This document shows positions 17,095 to 24,606 of a stretch of DNA of 64,000 nucleotides, piece by piece. The stretch is from Pseudochelatococcus lubricantis (GTDB lineage Bacteria > Pseudomonadota > Alphaproteobacteria > Rhizobiales > Beijerinckiaceae). Position numbers and translations under genes: made by a program. Positions within the stretch are counted from its first letter, which is position 1. Each line of letters begins with the position of its first letter. The notes below the pieces were generated by a model that was not told where the DNA came from, did not search any database, and was given only the letters and a program-made list of their open reading frames with translations. The DNA lies in contig NZ_JAASQI010000006.1 of assembly GCF_011762225.1 (NCBI RefSeq), forward strand, positions 62,001 through 126,000, in the 5' to 3' direction.

Positions 17095-17982
17095 ATGAAC
17101 ACGGTCATGCAAACAATCCCGCAGGCCGCGCGTCCGCGCTGGTGGCGAAGCCGTGTCGTCGGGCGCTTCGTCAGGAACCGGCTTGCGCTCGTCGGGTTGG
17201 CGATGATCGCTATCCTGACGTTTGCCTGCGTCGCCGGTCCGCATCTTCTGCCGTTCGACGAACTCTACATCGACCTGCGCGCACGTTTTGCGCCGCCGGG
17301 AACCGGTGCGCACATTTTCGGCACTGATCCGCTGGGGCGTGACATCGCCGCGCGGCTTTTCCACGCCGGGCGCATCTCGCTGCTGGTCGGGTTTTCCGCC
17401 ATGCTGCTTTCGACCTGCATCGGATCGGTGGTTGGTGTCGTATCGGGCTATTATGGAGGGCTCGTCGGCACGACGCTGATGCGCATCGTCGATGCCTTCC
17501 TGTCGTTTCCGTCCATCTTTCTCCTCCTGACGCTCGCGGCCTTCGTCAAGCCGAGCCCGCTGATGATCACCGTCATCATCGCGGTGACGAGCTGGATGGA
17601 GGTGGCCCGGATCGTGGAGGCCGAAACCCGATCGCTGCGCGACCGCGATTTCGTTCTCGCAGCCAGAATGCTCGGCCTGCGCGGACGCTGGATCATGTTC
17701 CGCGAAATCCTGCCCAACGTCATGGGGCCGATCGTCGTCGCCGCGACCCTGACCATCGCGCGCGCTATCCTGCTGGAGGCCTATATCAGCTTTCTGGGCT
17801 ACGGCATTCAGCCGCCGCTGCCGAGCTGGGGCAACATGCTCAATGGCGCGCAGCAGTATCTGACCTCGGCGCCTTGGCTGGCCATCGTTCCGGGCGTCGC
17901 GATCACGATCGCGGTTGCCGGTTTCAATTTCATCGGTGACGGCCTGCGCGATGCGCTGGACGCCCGTTCCGATCAGGGGTGA
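17095..17982 (+). CDS. Peptide-type ABC transporter permease (DppC-like)
   Basis: 295 residues with the DppC N-terminal cytoplasmic tail, a first membrane helix, the FGTDPLGRDIAAR element that is the hallmark of DppC-type permeases, and the late ISFLGYGIQPPLPSWGNML segment. It pairs with the product of the gene at 16133. AGAGGAAA precedes the ATG. The stop overlaps the GTG of the next oxidase gene by 4 bp, which binds transport and oxidation in one transcript. Confidence 0.94.
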   Translation: MNTVMQTIPQAARPRWWRSRVVGRFVRNRLALVGLAMIAILTFACVAGPHLLPFDELYIDLRARFAPPGTGAHIFGTDPLGRDIAARLFHAGRISLLVGFSAMLLSTCIGSVVGVVSGYYGGLVGTTLMRIVDAFLSFPSIFLLLTLAAFVKPSPLMITVIIAVTSWMEVARIVEAETRSLRDRDFVLAARMLGLRGRWIMFREILPNVMGPIVVAATLTIARAILLEAYISFLGYGIQPPLPSWGNMLNGAQQYLTSAPWLAIVPGVAITIAVAGFNFIGDGLRDALDARSDQG

Positions 17983-19313
17983 ATGCGGTGCAACCGAAGT
18001 TTTCTCCTTTCGAAACGTCGCTGTGGTACGCGACCGCCGCGCCCGCGCCCGAAACCGGCCCGTTGTCCGGCGACGAGAAGGCCGACGTCTGCGTCGTCGG
18101 CGGTGGATACACCGGCCTCACCACGGCGCTGGAGCTGGCGAAAGCCGGCGTGGAGGTGGTGCTCCTGGAAGGTCGGGAGGTGGGTTATGGCGGATCGGGC
18201 CGCAACGCCGGCCATTGCACGCCCACCTTCACGCATTACAGTCTCGACGAATTGCGCAGGATGCTGGGCGAGCCATGGGCCAGCCGCCTGATCGCCCGCC
18301 AGACCCGCGCCAACGACAAGGTCTCCGCCTATATCCGCGACTACGTCATCGACTGCGAGTGGGTACAGAACGGCTACGTCATGGGCGCTCTGCATCCCGG
18401 CCAACTGGCGGATATCGAGGCGAAGGTGCAGAGCTACAACGCGGTCGGTGCGCGCACCCGCATGCTTGACCGTGACGAAGTCGCCCGTGTCACGGGGTCG
18501 CAGCGCTACTACGGCGGCTGGCTGCATGAGGAGGCGGGCCACCTCAATCCGCTTGGCTATGCGCGCGGACTCGCCCGCGCGGCCATGCAGGAGGGCGCGC
18601 GCCTCTACACCCGCTGCGAGGCGGCGGGTTGCGAGCCGGCCGGGGGGCGGTGGAAGGTCAGGACTGCCGGCGGCTCGGTCACCGCGGACAAGGTGATTTT
18701 CGCTACCGGCGCCTATACGGTCGCCGGCTGGCCGAAGCTGGACGAGAGCTTCAAGATTCAAAAGGTGTTTGTCGCGGCCACACGGCCGCTGTCGCCGGCG
18801 GCGCGTTTGTCGGTGCTGCCGCGCAACACAACCATGCATGATGGGCGCGGCGATATCTTCGTCTACAAGTACAACGCCGAGGGGCGGATCGTGGCCTCCA
18901 TGTTCCCCATGGGCCGGCGCGGCGCGGACATTGAGTTCACCAAACGGGTTCTGAGCGACCGACTGAAATGGCTTCACCCGCAGATCGAGGAGCCGGTCGA
19001 GTGGGATTATCTGTGGTTCGGCGAACTCGATATGCAGTACCGCACCGTGCCGCGTCTCTACGATCTCGCACCGGGTGTGGTGGCGCTGACCGGGCTTTCC
19101 GGCCGCGGCGTCCCCACCGGCAGCATGCTGGGTGGCGTGCTGAGTGAATGGGCGTTGGGGACGTCGACGAACGACCTGGCCCTGCGGCCGGAGCCTCTGC
19201 ACCGGGCACCGCTCTACATGAATTACGGCCCGCCGCTCACGCTGCGCTATTACCGCGTGCATGACTGGTTCAGGAGCCGGATGTCGGGAGCGGCGCTTCC
19301 GCCGCACGCATGA
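17979..19313 (+). CDS. FAD-dependent oxidoreductase, PuuB (gamma-glutamylputrescine oxidase)-like
   Basis: 444 residues. The N-terminal SLWYATAAPAPETGPLSGD leader, CVVGGGYTGLTTAL FAD loop and GYGGSGRNAGHCTP segment are typical of the PuuB group of the DAO superfamily. The late GLSGRGVPTGSMLGG closes the FAD site. These enzymes oxidise an amine such as gamma-glutamylputrescine, or N-substituted amino acids. It begins at a GTG overlapping the permease stop, so its substrate is very probably what the ABC system imports. The next likely gene, a cupin, starts 53 bp after its stop. Confidence 0.87.
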   Translation: MNAVQPKFSPFETSLWYATAAPAPETGPLSGDEKADVCVVGGGYTGLTTALELAKAGVEVVLLEGREVGYGGSGRNAGHCTPTFTHYSLDELRRMLGEPWASRLIARQTRANDKVSAYIRDYVIDCEWVQNGYVMGALHPGQLADIEAKVQSYNAVGARTRMLDRDEVARVTGSQRYYGGWLHEEAGHLNPLGYARGLARAAMQEGARLYTRCEAAGCEPAGGRWKVRTAGGSVTADKVIFATGAYTVAGWPKLDESFKIQKVFVAATRPLSPAARLSVLPRNTTMHDGRGDIFVYKYNAEGRIVASMFPMGRRGADIEFTKRVLSDRLKWLHPQIEEPVEWDYLWFGELDMQYRTVPRLYDLAPGVVALTGLSGRGVPTGSMLGGVLSEWALGTSTNDLALRPEPLHRAPLYMNYGPPLTLRYYRVHDWFRSRMSGAALPPHA

Positions 19314-19366
19314 CGACGAGTATCCACCGCGCCGCAAGGCCCGATCACAGGAGAGGAACCTCAACC

Positions 19367-19708
19367 ATGTCCATCTATAATGTCGCCGACGATATCGATT
19401 TCGCGCCAAGCCGCCCCGCCGAGGGCCGCGACAGCGGTTCGGATGCCCGCCTGATCTGGGAGGACGACGTGGAGAACGGCACGAAAGTCGCCGTGTGGAA
19501 AGCGGAGCCGGGCCTTTATGTCTATCCGGCGCGTGACCTGGACGAGACCTTTGTCGTCATCGAGGGCGAGGCGCTGTGCAGCCTCGACGGTTCGCAGCCG
19601 GTGCCGATTTCCACCGGCTCGATCGTGCGCATCGCCAAAGGCGTCGCCATCACGCTTGAGGTCCTTTCTCCGCTGCGCAAGGTGGCGACGGTGGTTCCCA
19701 AGCCATGA
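19367..19708 (+). CDS. Cupin-domain protein (DUF861/EutQ-like)
   Basis: 113 residues forming a single small beta barrel. ETFVVIEGEALCSLDG and a following VPISTGSIVRIAKG strand fit the DUF861 cupin family, whose members include ureidoglycolate-type and sugar enzymes and many of unknown role. An in-frame ATG at 19310 overlaps the previous stop, but GGAGAGGAA placed nine bases before 19367 supports the shorter form. Small cupins of this kind often accompany PuuB-like oxidases in rhizobial gene clusters, which is the arrangement here. Function not assigned. Confidence 0.8.
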   Translation: MSIYNVADDIDFAPSRPAEGRDSGSDARLIWEDDVENGTKVAVWKAEPGLYVYPARDLDETFVVIEGEALCSLDGSQPVPISTGSIVRIAKGVAITLEVLSPLRKVATVVPKP

Positions 19709-19752
19709 TCCGGCTGGTCCGCGTTCCGATCAAGCGGGAGGAGACCGGGGAA

Positions 19753-19923
19753 ATGGCGTTCACACGTTCGCAATCGGCGACGTTTTCCGCCCCACCTGTT
19801 GACTATCGCAACTTCGTCGACGCGGCGGAGATCGGCACCGGCATGCAGACCGCGTGGACGGCAAGCATGGTCTTTACGGGTTCACCGAAACCCACGCCGT
19901 CTACATTCAGGGCTGACGCCTGA
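19753..19923 (+). CDS. Small hypothetical protein, doubtful
   Basis: A frame of 56 residues from ATG 19753 with GGAGGAGACCGGGG just upstream, which is a better ribosome site than expected by chance. An ATG at 19705 in the same frame overlaps the cupin stop. The product, with VDYRNFVDAAEIGTGMQ in the middle, matches no family that I recognise. It may be a truncated relic or a small real protein. It lies in the 295-bp interval between the cupin and the ABC ATPase and ends 13 bp before a strong hairpin. Confidence 0.27.
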   Translation: MAFTRSQSATFSAPPVDYRNFVDAAEIGTGMQTAWTASMVFTGSPKPTPSTFRADA

Positions 19924-19935
19924 ATCATGATTGCC

Positions 19936-19964
19936 GAAGGCCGCCGATGCGTTCGGCGGCCTTC
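19936..19964 (+). terminator. Strong hairpin before the ABC ATPase gene
   Basis: GAAGGCCGCCGA (19936-19947), loop TGCGT, TCGGCGGCCTTC (19953-19964): perfect 12-bp arms. It has no T-run. It sits 40 bp before the ATPase start, so it may lower ATPase expression relative to upstream genes. Confidence 0.6.
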
Positions 19965-20003
19965 CGCCAGCGGAGAACAGCCACGTTGCGGAGCACTGTT
20001 GAC

Positions 20004-21620
20004 ATGACGGGAAACGACAAGAGCGGACAGGCGATTCTGTCAGTGCGCAACCTGAGCGTCCGCCTGCCCAAGGGGCTGGACCGGCGATATGCCGTCCATG
20101 ACATATCGTTCGAATTGAAAGCCGGCGAAATTCTCTGCATCATCGGCGAGTCCGGCTCGGGCAAATCGGTGACGGCCAACACAATCATGGGATTGCTGCC
20201 GTCGACGATGACGATAGAAAGTGGATCGATCGCTTTTCGAGGCGTCGATCTTCTGAAGGTCCCGGAAAGTCAGCGCCGCCTGCTGCGCGGCAAGTCGGTT
20301 TCCATCATCTTTCAGGACCCGCTGTCATCGCTCAACCCCCTGATGACGATCCGCGATCAGATCGAGGAGGTTCTCGTCGCTCACGATTTCGGCGACCGCG
20401 AGCGCCGCGCCGCGAAGATCGTCGAGCTTCTCGGTGAGGTCGGCCTGCCCGATCCGGCGGTGATCCAGCACCAGTATCCTTTCCGTCTTTCCGGCGGGCA
20501 ACGCCAGCGTGTCATGATCGCCATGGCTTTGGCTCTCGATCCAGACGTGCTGATCGCGGACGAGCCGACCACGGCGCTGGACGTGACCACGCAGGCGCAG
20601 ATTCTCGATCTCATCCGCAGGATCCAGAGGCGCAAGGGCATGAGCGTCATGTTCATCACGCATGATTTCGGGGTGGTTTCCGAAATCGCGGACAGCGTCA
20701 TCGTGATGGAGAAGGGCGATCTCGTGGAACAGGGGGGCGCGAAGGACGTGCTTCTCAATCCCCGGCATCCCTACACCAAACGCCTGATCGCCGCCGTTCC
20801 GCATATGCGCAAGGGCGACAGGACAGCGGCCCCGGAGACGGATGTCGTGCTTGAAGTCGCGGACCTGCGCAAGACCTATCGGCTCGGTTCGGGGACGTTC
20901 AGCCACAAGCGGATCGTCGTCGCCTTGCAGGATGTCAGCTTCACCCTGCGTCGGGGACAAACGCTGGGCGTCGTCGGCGAAAGCGGCTCGGGCAAGAGTT
21001 CCCTTGGGCGGGTGCTCATGAAGCTGACGACTCTCGATTCCGGCAGCATCCTCTTTGAGAACCGCGATATCGCCGCCCTTTCCGAGAAAGAGTTCCGCCC
21101 TTTGCGGCCCCGCATCCAGATGGTGTTCCAGGACCCCTTCGCCTCGCTCAATCCCCGCCACACGATCGGCATGTCACTGACCGCGGGACCCGTCGCCCAC
21201 GGCCGGAACGCCCGGGAGGTGCGGGCGCGGGCCTATGAGACGCTTGAACTGGTTGGCCTCGATCCCGGCGCGATGGAGCGTTTTCCGCATGAATTCTCCG
21301 GCGGCCAGCGGCAGAGGGTGGGGATCGCCCGCGCGCTCATGATGGACCCCGAAATCCTGATTGCCGACGAAGCGGTGTCCGCGCTCGACGTGTCCATTCA
21401 GGCCCAGATCCTAGAGCTGTTGCAGCGCGTCCAGCGCGAACGCAATCTGGCGATCATCTTCATCACGCACGACCTGCGCGTGGCCAGCCAGATTTGCGAT
21501 GACATCCTGGTCATGCATCGGGGTGTCGTCGTCGAGTCCGGTGCGCCGAACGTCATCTTCGGGACTCCCCAACAGGGTTACACCCGCAATCTGGTCGCAG
21601 CTATTCCGGGGACGCATTGA
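20004..21620 (+). CDS. Peptide-type ABC transporter, tandem ATP-binding protein (DppD-DppF fusion)
   Basis: 538 residues with two complete nucleotide-binding domains. Domain 1 has Walker A GESGSGKS at 48-55, signature LSGGQRQRV and Walker [12 protein letters not shown]. Domain 2 has Walker [10 protein letters not shown] near 325, signature [15 protein letters not shown] and Walker B LIADEAVSALD, where the usual Pro after DE is Ala. The catalytic glutamates are kept. This GsiA-like fused form would serve the permeases at 16133 and 17095. It is separated from them by oxidase and cupin genes and a hairpin. The ATG at 20004 has GGAG ten bases upstream. Confidence 0.94.
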   Translation: MTGNDKSGQAILSVRNLSVRLPKGLDRRYAVHDISFELKAGEILCIIGESGSGKSVTANTIMGLLPSTMTIESGSIAFRGVDLLKVPESQRRLLRGKSVSIIFQDPLSSLNPLMTIRDQIEEVLVAHDFGDRERRAAKIVELLGEVGLPDPAVIQHQYPFRLSGGQRQRVMIAMALALDPDVLIADEPTTALDVTTQAQILDLIRRIQRRKGMSVMFITHDFGVVSEIADSVIVMEKGDLVEQGGAKDVLLNPRHPYTKRLIAAVPHMRKGDRTAAPETDVVLEVADLRKTYRLGSGTFSHKRIVVALQDVSFTLRRGQTLGVVGESGSGKSSLGRVLMKLTTLDSGSILFENRDIAALSEKEFRPLRPRIQMVFQDPFASLNPRHTIGMSLTAGPVAHGRNAREVRARAYETLELVGLDPGAMERFPHEFSGGQRQRVGIARALMMDPEILIADEAVSALDVSIQAQILELLQRVQRERNLAIIFITHDLRVASQICDDILVMHRGVVVESGAPNVIFGTPQQGYTRNLVAAIPGTH

Positions 21621-21805
21621 CGCAGGCATAACCTTCTCGCGTTCTTGCACCCATGACCGGCAGAACCCAAACCTCCGCCGGCCGTCGGATGGCTCATGAA
21701 ATGGAACAAACGGCCATGAAAGCGCTCCCCTACGGACAGCCGCGGGAGACGCGCTTCTCGGTTCCGCGATCCATGTCGCAGGGCGGACGGCGACGCCGCT
21801 ACGTC

Positions 21806-22672
21806 TCAGGGCTGTTCCAGTTCCTGCCGGCGAGCGACGAGTTCACGCGCGATGGCATCGGCAACGGTGCGCACGCGCCGCGAGCCCGCCAGATCCGCAT
21901 GCATGACCAGCAGCACCGGCCGTGTCATCGCGCCCCCGTCCGGCAGGGTCTCGCTCAATAGCCGGAGCCCGGCATTGCGCGCCAGAAAGTACGGCAGCAC
22001 CGCGACACCGATTCCGGCCCGTACCGCCGCCACCTGGGCGGTCAGCGTATTGACGGCAAAGCGCCCGTTTTCCTCCGCGCCGAAAGCCCTCGACCACGCC
22101 AGCGGCGTGCCCAGGCTCACCATGTCGGGCCAAGTCACGTGTCGGGAAGGCGGCGTCCCGTCGGGCGGGCCGTAAAGCGCGAATCCCATGGCCGTCAGAC
22201 GCCTCGCCACCAGATTGCCGCGCTCGGGCGCGACCATGCGAAGAGCCAGATCGGCATCGTGGCGATGCAGGTTCACGGTGGAGGCCGAATAAAGCACCTC
22301 GACATCGAGCCCTGGATTGTCCGCCAGCAGGGAAGCGAGTGCGGGCACGACGAAAGGCGCGATCAGGCTTTCGAAGCTGGCAAGACGAACCAGTCCGCGC
22401 ACTTCCACCTGTGCCTCAGCCTCCTGCCGCATGCCCTGCGCGGCCAGTTCCATAGCCTCTGCCCGGGGTAGCAGCGCCGCGCCCTGATCGGTCAGGTCAT
22501 AACCCTGTTGATGGCGCAGGAACAGCGGCAAGCCGAGCGCCTGCTCGATCCGCTCGATGCGGCGCGAAATCGTCGCGATCCCGATCCCCAGGCTACGGGC
22601 CGCGCCCGATAGCGTGCCTTCGCGCGCCAGCGTCAGAAACAGGCGGATATCATCCCAGTTCAGCCGATCCAT
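21806..22672 (-). CDS. LysR-family transcriptional regulator
   Basis: 288 residues from MDRLNWDDIRLFLTL, a typical start of the single-target LysR subgroup. The helix-turn-helix has SGAARSLGIGIATISRRI. GGAAAG directly upstream supports the start at 22672, with a second ATG one codon earlier. A perfect 16-bp palindrome overlaps this leader, so the gene probably represses itself. It is divergent from an EamA exporter gene, which is presumably its target. The 185 bp between its stop and the ABC ATPase stop contain nothing that I can identify. Confidence 0.92.
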   Translation of the reverse strand: MDRLNWDDIRLFLTLAREGTLSGAARSLGIGIATISRRIERIEQALGLPLFLRHQQGYDLTDQGAALLPRAEAMELAAQGMRQEAEAQVEVRGLVRLASFESLIAPFVVPALASLLADNPGLDVEVLYSASTVNLHRHDADLALRMVAPERGNLVARRLTAMGFALYGPPDGTPPSRHVTWPDMVSLGTPLAWSRAFGAEENGRFAVNTLTAQVAAVRAGIGVAVLPYFLARNAGLRLLSETLPDGGAMTRPVLLVMHADLAGSRRVRTVADAIARELVARRQELEQP

Positions 22673-22676
22673 CATC

Positions 22677-22692
22677 TTTCCGATATCGGAAA
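22677..22692. promoter_or_regulatory. Perfect 16-bp palindrome, candidate LysR operator
   Basis: TTTCCGATATCGGAAA is self-complementary along its whole length. It lies five bases before the lysR start codon and 79 bp before the EamA start. Position over the ribosome site of lysR suggests negative autoregulation. Confidence 0.6.
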
Positions 22693-22770
22693 ACAGTCTG
22701 CAGATAGATGCGATACCATTGTGCGTTCCGGAATGCGACAACGCCTTATCCCGCCAACCGGAGATGTTCC

Positions 22771-23694
22771 ATGTCCGTTACCGAAACCGCGCGCGCCGCC
22801 ATGCCCCGCTCCGAGGGGGCGGCTTTTCTGCTCAGTGCGCTTGCCGCAATCTTCTGGGGCACGAATTTCGAAGCCACGCGCATCGCCCTGCTCGAGGTGC
22901 CGCCCTGGACGGCGGCTTCGGGGCGCTTCATCTTTGCCGCTGCCACGATCCTGTTGTGGCTCTGGGTCACCCAGGGCTCCGGCCTGCGGGCTCTGCGGCG
23001 CAATGCTCCGGCTTTCATGCTGCTGGGTGTCGTCGGAGTGGCCGGGTTCAACGCCGCGTTGTTCCTGGGTATGCGCAGTTCCAGCCCGGTCACCGCAGCG
23101 CTGATCATGGGCACGAGTCCGCTGACGACGAACCTGCTCGATGCGCTGATCGGCCGGCGCTTTCCGGGCGTCCTCGCCCTGGTGGGCATGGCGGTCAGCC
23201 TGCTGGGTGTGGCGCTGACCGTCGGGGCGTTTTCGGGCGCGCGTTTTGCCGCCGGCGATCTGTTGATTCTGATCGGTAGCTTCGCCTGGGCGCTCTACAC
23301 CATCGGCTGCCGCCGCTGGGTGAAGGAGGCCAGCCCGCTGGAAACCTCGGCCTGGACCATGCTGTTCGGCGCACTGGCCCTGCTGGCGGCCGCGTTCTCG
23401 TTTGAGGCGCCTGTCGGTGCGGCGGCCGCCGCCTCCGGCACGGCGTGGGGAGCGACGCTGTGGATGGCGCTGATAGGCTCGGTCCTTGCCTATCTGTTCT
23501 GGCAGGTGGGCATTGCGGTGCGCGGCCCGGGCGCGACGTCGGTGCTGTTCAATCTGGTTCCGGTCGCCGCCCTCGTCACTGCGGCGCTGTTCGGGCGGAT
23601 GCCGGATCTGTCGCAGATGGCCGGTGTGGCCGTGGCGATCTTCGGTGTCCTGCTGGCAAGCGGGCGCCTGACGCCGGCGCCCGCGCACCGTTGA
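22771..23694 (+). CDS. EamA/DMT-family transporter
   Basis: 307 residues with ten predicted membrane segments arranged as two EamA repeats, each of five helices. The first repeat begins with FLLSALAAIFWGTNFEA, and the second with LLILIGSFAWALYTIGCRRW. Members export amino acids, drugs or metabolites from the cytoplasm. The ATG at 22771 is preceded by GGAGAT. It is divergent from the LysR gene, a common pair for amino-acid-derivative exporters. The substrate is unknown; several frames read through the gene because of its GC-rich composition. Confidence 0.9.
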   Translation: MSVTETARAAMPRSEGAAFLLSALAAIFWGTNFEATRIALLEVPPWTAASGRFIFAAATILLWLWVTQGSGLRALRRNAPAFMLLGVVGVAGFNAALFLGMRSSSPVTAALIMGTSPLTTNLLDALIGRRFPGVLALVGMAVSLLGVALTVGAFSGARFAAGDLLILIGSFAWALYTIGCRRWVKEASPLETSAWTMLFGALALLAAAFSFEAPVGAAAAASGTAWGATLWMALIGSVLAYLFWQVGIAVRGPGATSVLFNLVPVAALVTAALFGRMPDLSQMAGVAVAIFGVLLASGRLTPAPAHR

Positions 23695-23752
23695 GTGGTG
23701 GTCCGGGCGCCCGCGTCCGCGGAGGGCGAAGACACGCGGCGCGGAAGCCGGA

Positions 23753-24301
23753 TCAAAGGGTCGTTGCCGTGCGGGCGGCTTGATCGTAGTGCCCCGACAG
23801 CACCCGAACGGTCGACGCGACCCCGCTTATCGCCCGGGGATCAAGGCCCAGCGTCGAGATTGCGTCTACCAGCAGTCGTTCTCGGATCTCGCCATACCGT
23901 TGGCAGAGATCCTCTCCGGCCTGTGTGATCAGGATCAGCCTCTCCTTGCCCTGGCGTACCCTGACAACCATGCCCTGCGATTCGAGCTTCTTGAGCGCGT
24001 AGACCACCGTGTGGGAATCCTCGATGCCCAGCACCAGACAGATATCCGCAAACCGCTTTGCCCGCTGGCGGTGATTCACCGAATGCAGGACCAGTACCTC
24101 AAGCGGCGTCAGCCCCGGCAGGCCCGCCGCGGCCATGCAGCGCACGATCCACCGATCGAAGGCGTTGCGGGCCAGGATCAACCCGAACTCAAACTCGGAA
24201 AGCTCCGGCAGCTTGCTGCCCGCCGCCAGATGCGCCGAGGAGACGATGGGGCCGTCATGCGTGTGCTGCTGAGGGGCCACGGTTTCAGTTCCCTTTTTCA
24301 T
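23753..24301 (-). CDS. MarR-type winged-helix regulator
   Basis: 182 residues. The central part has LTPLEVLVLHSVNHRQRAKR, then FADICLVLGIEDSHTVVYAL as the helix-turn-helix and a wing ending in RQGKERLILIT. This is a MarR-like fold with an N-terminal extension of about 35 residues. AGGA precedes the ATG at 24301. It is divergent from the 5-oxoprolinase operon across a 305-bp region and is its most likely regulator. Confidence 0.85.
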   Translation of the reverse strand: MKKGTETVAPQQHTHDGPIVSSAHLAAGSKLPELSEFEFGLILARNAFDRWIVRCMAAAGLPGLTPLEVLVLHSVNHRQRAKRFADICLVLGIEDSHTVVYALKKLESQGMVVRVRQGKERLILITQAGEDLCQRYGEIRERLLVDAISTLGLDPRAISGVASTVRVLSGHYDQAARTATTL

Positions 24302-24606
24302 GCCTGTCCTATGTCTCGTTCCGCGGCCCGGTGCGGCGGGCGCTCCGCAGCTTGATAAGGTATCTGCATTTTATCGTTCAGAATGAAAGCCCGAAGCGGT
24401 CTCTAGCACGATGTTTCACCGCTCACCTTTGCCGGATTGGCTGAAAAAACCAAGCGTCTGGAAACCACTCATGCCTGCGAGCGTGCAGGAAACCGTGCGA
24501 TCGGTCCATGCCGCGATGCGATCCCCTATCAAGAACAGCCATTTCTTATTGACAAAATATCGATGTATCGTCAACGTATCATCAATTATATATACAGAGG
24601 TTGGCG
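24302..24606. promoter_or_regulatory. Regulatory region of the 5-oxoprolinase/ABC operon
   Basis: 305 bp without a convincing gene. The right half turns A+T rich. TTGACA at 24549-24554 is a good -35 element. Downstream come three spaced copies of TATCG/TATCA (24559-24582) that might bind the divergent MarR-type protein. No strong -10 hexamer is seen at the standard distance. Confidence 0.4.

Noticed and set aside
21621-21805. Possible small gene between the ABC ATPase and the LysR gene
   Set aside because: A short frame (21653-21961) runs into the antisense of the LysR gene, and there is no ribosome site or family.
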